This document shows positions 24,033-28,452 of a DNA stretch of 28,452 nucleotides, piece after piece (the stretch's first letter is position 1; every line of letters begins with the position of its first letter). The position numbers and the translations under genes were made by a program. The DNA lies in contig WLDR01000002.1 of assembly GCA_009704705.1 (NCBI GenBank), positions 1 through 28,452 of the forward strand. Reading direction: 5' to 3'. The DNA comes from Actinomycetota bacterium. Lineage in GTDB: Bacteria > Actinomycetota > Actinomycetes > Actinomycetales > Microbacteriaceae. Under the pieces are notes generated by a model. The model was not told the DNA's origin. It saw only the letters and a program-made list of their open reading frames with translations, and ran no database searches.

Positions 24033-24719
24033 CTACCCTTCTTGGCTGGAACGCAACTCCGCGCGTTCTCTCCGCCACGTTATGACACTGACCACGATGG
24101 ATGCCGAAATAAAGATTCCGGCAATCACGTATGCGGCTGACTTGACCACTGGGATGCTCGCTGCGAAGTAGCCCACGAGCGTGAGCCCCACACCCCAGGC
24201 GAGCGCGCCGACGAGATTGCTGGTGAGGAACTTGACATAGTTCATCCGCCCAATGCCGGCAACCCATGGCACGAACACGCGCGCCCACGGGATAAACCGC
24301 GCAATGACAACAGCCCACCAACCGTACGAACGGTAGAACTTGTCGGTGCGGTCGATGATGGCACGCATGCGAGGGCCACTCTTGTTGTCGAGGTAGGGGC
24401 GACCGAGGTGTCGACCGAGAATGAAGCCCACTTGATCGCCAATGAACGCCGCTATGCCGACGCCGAGCGCAAGAATCCAGATTTCGAGACTGGGGCTTGC
24501 GGCGGTGACCAGTCCGGCCGCGAAGAGCAGAGAATCACCCGTGATGAATGGAATAAACGCGCCGACGAACAAGCCCGTGCCGGCAAAGACGAGTGCCCAA
24601 ACGGCAAGGTAGAAGATTGCGACGGCGGCGCTACCAAAGACTGGGCCTAGCGACGAAAACCAGTCGGTCAGTTCACCGTCCAGCGCAGCCGCGTGGAAGC
24701 CCACAGAAAGTGGTGTCAT
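24033..24719 (-). CDS. DedA family membrane protein, second copy
   Basis: A 228-residue paralogue of the next gene in the operon. It shows GTGLFVGAFIPFITGDSLLF in the first re-entrant region, FIGDQVGFILGRHLG, and the signature IARFIPWARVFVPWVAGIG with conserved arginines. Identity with the other copy is moderate by eye, so the pair is an old duplication or two separate subfamilies. The ATG overlaps the heme oxygenase stop by four bases (ATGA), so translation is likely coupled to the first gene of the operon. Confidence 0.92.
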   Translation of the reverse strand: MTPLSVGFHAAALDGELTDWFSSLGPVFGSAAVAIFYLAVWALVFAGTGLFVGAFIPFITGDSLLFAAGLVTAASPSLEIWILALGVGIAAFIGDQVGFILGRHLGRPYLDNKSGPRMRAIIDRTDKFYRSYGWWAVVIARFIPWARVFVPWVAGIGRMNYVKFLTSNLVGALAWGVGLTLVGYFAASIPVVKSAAYVIAGIFISASIVVSVITWRRERAELRSSQEG

Positions 24720-25369
24720 GCTTTCGATGCCCTATCTTCGGTTCCGCGCAGGTCTTCGAAAACGCGCTGGTTAAAGGTGAAGGCAAGTTTAACCTCGTCA
24801 ACCAATGCTTTTCTTTCGCCCGGAGTGAGCTGAAGCCCATCAAGAATGCTTCGGTAGGACTCCTTGAATCTCACGAGGTCGGGAATCTGGTCAAACCGAT
24901 AGAAGCTCAGCTGGTCCTCTGTGGCACCGTAGTGGCGAGCCACGAGGGCAGCGATGGCTTGTCCACCGGACAAATCGCCGAGATACCGCGTGTAGTGGTG
25001 CGCGACGAGTCGGAAGTCGGCTCTGCCGCTGAGTGAGTTGATGTGGTCGACGTACTCGCGCATCGCGGGCGTCGGACTAATGGAGTCCGGATCTGTCAGC
25101 CCGAGGTGCTCGAGGTCACTCCGAATTGAATCACTTCGCTCGAGGCGGTCATCCCAGAGATTTTCGGATGACGGAAATGGTGTGCCCGTCACGGACTGAT
25201 TTTCGAGCGCGCTGTAGAGCCAGGAGAGATTAGCGAAATATCGCGTGTATGCCGCCAGATTGAGCTCGCCCTTCATGAGTCGAGCGATGAACGTGCTGTT
25301 TTCTGCGTCACTGTGTTGTTGACGAGACGCATCACGGATGAGCTGTGACAGGGGGACGTGAGTAGTCAT
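24716..25369 (-). CDS. hmuO: Biliverdin-forming heme oxygenase
   Basis: Cleaves heme with oxygen and electrons to biliverdin, CO and Fe2+, releasing iron from imported heme. The sequence resembles Corynebacterium diphtheriae HmuO throughout. The proximal heme ligand is the histidine in RQQHSDAENS (H19). The distal helix is VAHHYTRYLGDLSGGQ (122-137), containing the conserved Asp and the flexible Gly-Gly. The C-terminal helix has FTFNQRVFEDL. At 217 residues it is soluble and of usual length. The ATG lies 6 bases after a TATCCT -10-like element that sits inside a DtxR/IdeR box, so transcription should be repressed when iron is plentiful. It is the first gene of a five-gene operon; no heme importer is in the window. 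Confidence 0.95.
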   Translation of the reverse strand: MTTHVPLSQLIRDASRQQHSDAENSTFIARLMKGELNLAAYTRYFANLSWLYSALENQSVTGTPFPSSENLWDDRLERSDSIRSDLEHLGLTDPDSISPTPAMREYVDHINSLSGRADFRLVAHHYTRYLGDLSGGQAIAALVARHYGATEDQLSFYRFDQIPDLVRFKESYRSILDGLQLTPGERKALVDEVKLAFTFNQRVFEDLRGTEDRASKA

Positions 25370-25373
25370 GAAG

Positions 25374-25392
25374 TAAGGATAGCCTTACCTAA
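25374..25392 (-). promoter_or_regulatory. DtxR/IdeR-type iron box upstream of the heme oxygenase operon
   Basis: Read on the minus strand the 19 bases are TTAGGTAAGGCTATCCTTA. This matches the known DtxR/IdeR consensus (TTAGGTTAGSCTAACCTAA) at 16 of 19 positions by eye. It completely covers the proposed -10 element, so a bound repressor would block RNA polymerase. The site ends only 4 bases before the heme oxygenase ATG. Confidence 0.8.
25376..25381 (-). promoter_or_regulatory. Candidate -10 element of the heme oxygenase operon (leaderless)
   Basis: On the minus strand TATCCT ends 6 bases before the ATG of the heme oxygenase gene, the same spacing as several other genes here. No ribosome binding site is present. 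It lies wholly inside the iron box. Confidence 0.5.
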
Positions 25393-25435
25393 TCTGAGCA
25401 TCGACCGTGAGCGAGCTCTCGCTGCCTTTTTCGTG

Positions 25436-25517
25436 TGCGGAAGGAGGGACTTGAACCCTCACGCTCGAAAGCACAGGAACCTAAATCCTGCGTGTCTGCC
25501 AATTTCACCACTCCCGC
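25436..25517 (-). tRNA. tRNA-Leu (anticodon UAG)
   Basis: On the minus strand the 82-base gene starts GCGGGAG, which pairs with CTTCCGC at the 3' end (one G-U pair). The anticodon stem CAGGA/TCCTG encloses the loop TTTAGGT, giving anticodon TAG, which reads CUN leucine codons. A T-arm with GGTTCAAGTCC and a long variable arm, as in class II tRNAs, are visible. The discriminator base is A. The 3' CCA is not encoded; CAC follows instead, so it must be added after transcription. Confidence 0.95.
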
Positions 25518-25526
25518 GATAGCTCA

Positions 25527-25532
25527 AGTCTA
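25527..25532 (-). promoter_or_regulatory. Candidate -10 element of tRNA-Leu
   Basis: TAGACT on the minus strand ends 9 bases before the first base of the tRNA, a plausible distance for a start just before the mature 5' end. No -35 box is obvious. Confidence 0.4.
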
Positions 25533-25600
25533 AATCGCGTGACGCCCCCGACGATTCGCGATGTGTGGGGATAACTGGTGCGCATCGAGCACTTCGCCAT

Positions 25601-25606
25601 CAGAAT
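25601..25606 (+). promoter_or_regulatory. Candidate -10 element of the tad operon (leaderless)
   Basis: CAGAAT ends 6 bases before the ATG at 25613, matching the spacing seen elsewhere but lacking the usual first T. A second candidate, around GGATAACT at 25570-25577, would give a short leader. Which one is used cannot be decided from sequence. Confidence 0.3.
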
Positions 25607-25612
25607 CTGTCG

Positions 25613-26830
25613 ATGACATCAGCGAACTCTGTCGACGCACTCGTGCGAGCTGCTCGACAAAACCTGACTGGCCACTCCGCACTGACACCGGACTCCATTG
25701 ATCGCGCGCTCGCCGAAGAAGTAGGTAAGCGCATCGACACGGGTGAGGTCACGGCTCAGAGCGAAAGCGAATTACTCCGGCACGTGCGCGCCGAGATCAG
25801 CGGCTTCGGGCCAGTGCAGCCACTACTCGACGATCCGACCATCGAAGAAATCTGGATCAACTCACCACACGAAGTTTTTGTGGCTCGCTCGGGAGTATCA
25901 GAGCGAACGAATCTTTCACTCGAGCCGGGGCAAGTCCGCGAGCTAGTGGAGCGCATGCTGCGCACAACACATCGGCGAGTTGACCTATCGACTCCATTTG
26001 TCGATGCGTCTCTACCTGATGGCTCTCGACTCCACGTCGTCATTCCCGACATCACTCGTCGTCATTGGTCGGTGAACATTCGAAAGTTCTCGCAATCGAT
26101 CGTGTCGATGGCCAACTTGGTGGAGCGGGAGTCGTTGACGATGCAGGCGGCGGAATTCATTCGCATGTGTGTCTTGGCGCGCGCGAACATCCTCGTCTCC
26201 GGGGCAACCCAGGCCGGAAAGACGACGTTGCTGAATGCACTGCTGTCGTGCGCGCGTGAGCGGGAAAGAATCGTCACCGTCGAAGAAACGTTTGAGTTGG
26301 ATGTGCGTGTCGACGATGTCGTCTCGATGCAGTGCCGCCAGCCAAACCTCGAGGGCACCGGAGACGTCAGTTTGCGCCGACTCATCAAAGAGGCACTGCG
26401 TATGCGCCCCGATCGGCTTGTCGTCGGTGAGGTTCGGGAAGCGGAGAGCCTCGATCTGCTGATTGCACTGAACAGCGGGTTACCGGGGGCGTGTTCCATT
26501 CACGCGAACAGTGCATCCGACGCGCTGACGAAGCTGTGCACACTGCCGCTGTTGGCCGGTCGCAACATCGACGCGGCATTCGTTCAACCCACTGTCGCCG
26601 GCTGCATCGATGTTGTGGTTCATTGTGAACTCGACCGATTTGGCTCACGGCGAGTTCGCGAGATTGTGATGCCGTCTGGACGCATCGTCGATGGAGTCGT
26701 CGACGTCGTCCGAATCTTTGAACGACGCGACGGGGCGCTGGTGTGGTCGGGTCTCAATGTTCCTCGGCTGGATCGCTTTGAGCTTGCCGGTCTCGACCCT
26801 CGCGTGGTTTTGAATGATGGTTCTGCATGA
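25613..26830 (+). CDS. tadA: TadA/CpaF-type pilus assembly ATPase
   Basis: Secretion ATPase of the VirB11/PilT superfamily that powers assembly of Tad (Flp) pili at the inner face of the membrane. From the ATG at 25613 it has 405 residues. The N-terminal domain (about 1-170) contains ISGFGPVQPLLDDPTIEEIW, common in this family. The Walker A motif is GATQAGKT (197-204). The Asp box is VTVEETFELD, Walker B lies in RPDRLVVGEVRE with E273, and the His box is GACSIHANS with H297. The frame is open to 25565, but the later ATG sits after a -10-like element and gives the expected N-terminus. It overlaps tadB by four bases. No tadZ-like gene lies upstream. Confidence 0.94.
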   Translation: MTSANSVDALVRAARQNLTGHSALTPDSIDRALAEEVGKRIDTGEVTAQSESELLRHVRAEISGFGPVQPLLDDPTIEEIWINSPHEVFVARSGVSERTNLSLEPGQVRELVERMLRTTHRRVDLSTPFVDASLPDGSRLHVVIPDITRRHWSVNIRKFSQSIVSMANLVERESLTMQAAEFIRMCVLARANILVSGATQAGKTTLLNALLSCARERERIVTVEETFELDVRVDDVVSMQCRQPNLEGTGDVSLRRLIKEALRMRPDRLVVGEVREAESLDLLIALNSGLPGACSIHANSASDALTKLCTLPLLAGRNIDAAFVQPTVAGCIDVVVHCELDRFGSRRVREIVMPSGRIVDGVVDVVRIFERRDGALVWSGLNVPRLDRFELAGLDPRVVLNDGSA

Positions 26831-27732
26831 AGCACCTGTCAATCGATGAAATTGCTGCCGTCATTTCTCTCGCAACCGGAATTGGAGTGTTTCTCTTCGG
26901 GTCTCACTTTCTCTGGCCTCACTCGACACGGGGGGATGCCCACGGCGTTCGACCTCGTCCGCTCAGCACTTTGTTTCGTCGCCTGCGCGAACTATTGGAT
27001 GCCGCAGGATTTGCCAGGGTTGCACCGGGCTCTTTCATTGCCGGGTCGATGGCCTTTTCTCTAGGACTCGGAGTGATGTTGCTCCTCATCACGCCGGTAA
27101 CCGCTCTCGCTGTATGCGCCGGCATAGTTGGCGCACTCGCACCACTCGGCTTTCTTTCGGTGCGGCGGAGTCGTCTCTCCCGTGCCCGAGCATCGCTGTG
27201 GCCCGACGTGGTTGACACGCTGATTTCATCCATTCGTTCGGGGTGCACCATCGTGGAAGCGGTTGTTCATCTTGGATCTGTGATGCCACCAACGATTTCG
27301 TCGGCGGCCATGCGATTTGGCGACAGAGTGTCGACGTCGGCACATGTTGGTCTCTGTCTCGACGAGCTGAAGGGGGACTGGTCCGACGCGGCCGGAGATC
27401 GAATTGTCGAGGCCCTGAAGGTAACGCGTGATCTCGGTGGTACTCGGTTGACAGCGGTCTTACGAGAGCTGTCGTCAAGCCTTCGAAAGAATCTCGCCGT
27501 CACGAGAGAGATTGAAGCGCGTCAGAGTTGGATTCGGGTGGCAGCTGGCATCGGTGCGGCAGCACCGTGGGTTGTGGTGCTTCTCCTTTCGACCCGACCC
27601 GAAGCGGCCCAGGCCTACCAGAGCCCCGCCGGCGCGGTCATCATTTTTGGCGGACTGGCCGTTACTGCCATTGCCTATCCCGCCATGACCCGCATCGGCA
27701 AGGTCTCGATCGAACGGAGATGGTTCGCATGA
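26827..27732 (+). CDS. tadB: TadB-type inner membrane platform protein
   Basis: A 301-residue membrane protein with a type II secretion F (GspF-like) domain, one of the two platform proteins that sit above TadA in Tad systems. An N-terminal helix (about 8-28) and a pair of helices (about 53-98) come first. The cytoplasmic F domain then runs from about 115 to 230, with LWPDVVDTLISSIRSGCTIVEAV typical of the family. Two C-terminal helices (about 232-250 and 263-285) end the protein. Both ends overlap their neighbours by ATGA, so tadA, tadB and tadC should be made in coupled amounts. Confidence 0.9.
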   Translation: MKHLSIDEIAAVISLATGIGVFLFGSHFLWPHSTRGDAHGVRPRPLSTLFRRLRELLDAAGFARVAPGSFIAGSMAFSLGLGVMLLLITPVTALAVCAGIVGALAPLGFLSVRRSRLSRARASLWPDVVDTLISSIRSGCTIVEAVVHLGSVMPPTISSAAMRFGDRVSTSAHVGLCLDELKGDWSDAAGDRIVEALKVTRDLGGTRLTAVLRELSSSLRKNLAVTREIEARQSWIRVAAGIGAAAPWVVVLLLSTRPEAAQAYQSPAGAVIIFGGLAVTAIAYPAMTRIGKVSIERRWFA

Positions 27733-28452
27733 CCATCGGATTGGTCGCAGTGCTCTGTGGACTCGGGCTGGGTGTCGGGACGTGGTTGATGTGGCAGTCG
27801 GCGCGTCTTCCGAGAAGAGCGATGTCGCTTCGCATCGCTCCCTACATCTCTGACCTTTCTGCTGACGCGCATCACCTGGCAACGAACCTGCAGCAAAACA
27901 TTGGCACGACGTGGCGGGGTCGGGTGCGCCGATCGCGAATTGCGCATGTCAATACAGGTGTCACTGACCTGATTCGGCGATCCGGCTCATCGGTTGAAGC
28001 AACCGAGTGGCAATTGCGGCGAGTCTTGTTTGCCGCGGGCGGCGCTCTAGCCGGACTCTTCGCAGGTGGGGCGTACGGGTTCGCGATCCAGTCGCTCTCG
28101 CCAACCTTTGGCTTCGTGGTCTTGGGAGGCGCCGCAGGCTGGGCAATGCCCCTCTGGTCTCTTCACCGACGAGTGCGACTTCGTGCCCGGCAGCTCGAAG
28201 AAGAAATGACCGCGGCACTCGAGATGTTGAGCTTGTGCGCATCGGCCGGTGAAGATCTTGTCTCTGCTCTGACACGTGTCAGTGCCCTCGGCGCAGGTCC
28301 ATTTAGCGTTTCGATGCGGGATGCACTCTCCCAGATTGCTCTGGGAATACCCGTCACGACCGCTCTCGAAAACTGCGCTCGAAATGCCGGGGTGCCGTCA
28401 TTCACCCGAGTAATTGAACACCTCACGGCAACCGTGGAGCGGGGAACGCCCA
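27729..28452 (+). CDS. tadC: TadC-type inner membrane platform protein, cut by the window edge
   Basis: The ATG at 27729 overlaps the tadB stop, and the frame stays open to the last base, giving 241 complete codons without a stop. The N-terminus is a transmembrane helix (about 3-22). Two more helices lie at about 99-121 and 124-145. From about residue 155 a GspF-like cytoplasmic domain begins (RQLEEEMTAALEMLSLCASAGED), similar in plan to tadB. The second platform protein, TadC, is expected at this place. The missing end should hold the rest of the F domain and the last helices; pilin and TadE-like genes would be expected beyond it. Confidence 0.88.
   Translation, partial: MTIGLVAVLCGLGLGVGTWLMWQSARLPRRAMSLRIAPYISDLSADAHHLATNLQQNIGTTWRGRVRRSRIAHVNTGVTDLIRRSGSSVEATEWQLRRVLFAAGGALAGLFAGGAYGFAIQSLSPTFGFVVLGGAAGWAMPLWSLHRRVRLRARQLEEEMTAALEMLSLCASAGEDLVSALTRVSALGAGPFSVSMRDALSQIALGIPVTTALENCARNAGVPSFTRVIEHLTATVERGTP

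Noticed and set aside
25410..25431. Hairpin AGCGA/TCGCT followed by TTTTT on the plus strand
   Set aside because: It looks like a small terminator, but no plus-strand gene ends there. On the minus strand, where tRNA-Leu is transcribed, the hairpin lacks a T run.

Overview
The window looks like a compact chromosomal segment of an actinobacterium, most likely a member of the Microbacteriaceae. The evidence is moderately high GC, frequent GTG starts, an actinobacterial-type IF2 and a short NusA, a DUF3039 gene next to murI, and the order dxr, rseP, ispG, proS, nusA, ylxR, infB, rbfA, truB, ribF. Family placement is inferred from gene content and order; nothing here fixes the genus. I see no insertion sequences, CRISPR array, rRNA or prophage genes.

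1-5607 carries isoprenoid and envelope functions: dxr, a lipoprotein gene overlapping it, the site-2 protease rseP, ispG, and an MFS transporter overlapping ispG. 5618-12101 is a translation and transcription block: proS, nusA, ylxR, infB, rbfA. rimP, often found between proS and nusA, is absent. mutY (minus strand, 12140-13000) interrupts it and is transcribed divergently from truB. truB is followed by a small four-helix membrane protein, a riboflavin kinase/FAD synthetase carrying an extra N-terminal membrane domain, and a nitrilase-family hydrolase. 16599-18845 holds a secreted protein of unknown function and an HtrA-type protease ending in a clear hairpin terminator. 18950-21463 is DUF3039, murI, rph, rdgB.

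21460-25369 is a tightly packed minus-strand operon, read right to left: heme oxygenase, two DedA-family membrane proteins, a PhzF-like protein and an EamA transporter. It starts at a promoter overlapped by a good DtxR/IdeR iron box, so the whole unit is probably expressed under iron limitation. A tRNA-Leu(UAG) gene lies upstream on the same strand. From 25613 to the window edge is the start of a Tad/Flp pilus locus: tadA, tadB and the 5' part of tadC.

A recurring feature is a -10-like hexamer (TANNNT or close to it) ending 6-7 bases before the start codon of nine genes. This suggests extensive leaderless transcription. Within runs, genes often overlap by four bases (ATGA/GTGA), which points to translational coupling. 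The observations I rate most worth checking are the membrane-fused RibF, the iron-box operon, and a pair of competing hairpins covering the infB ribosome binding site.
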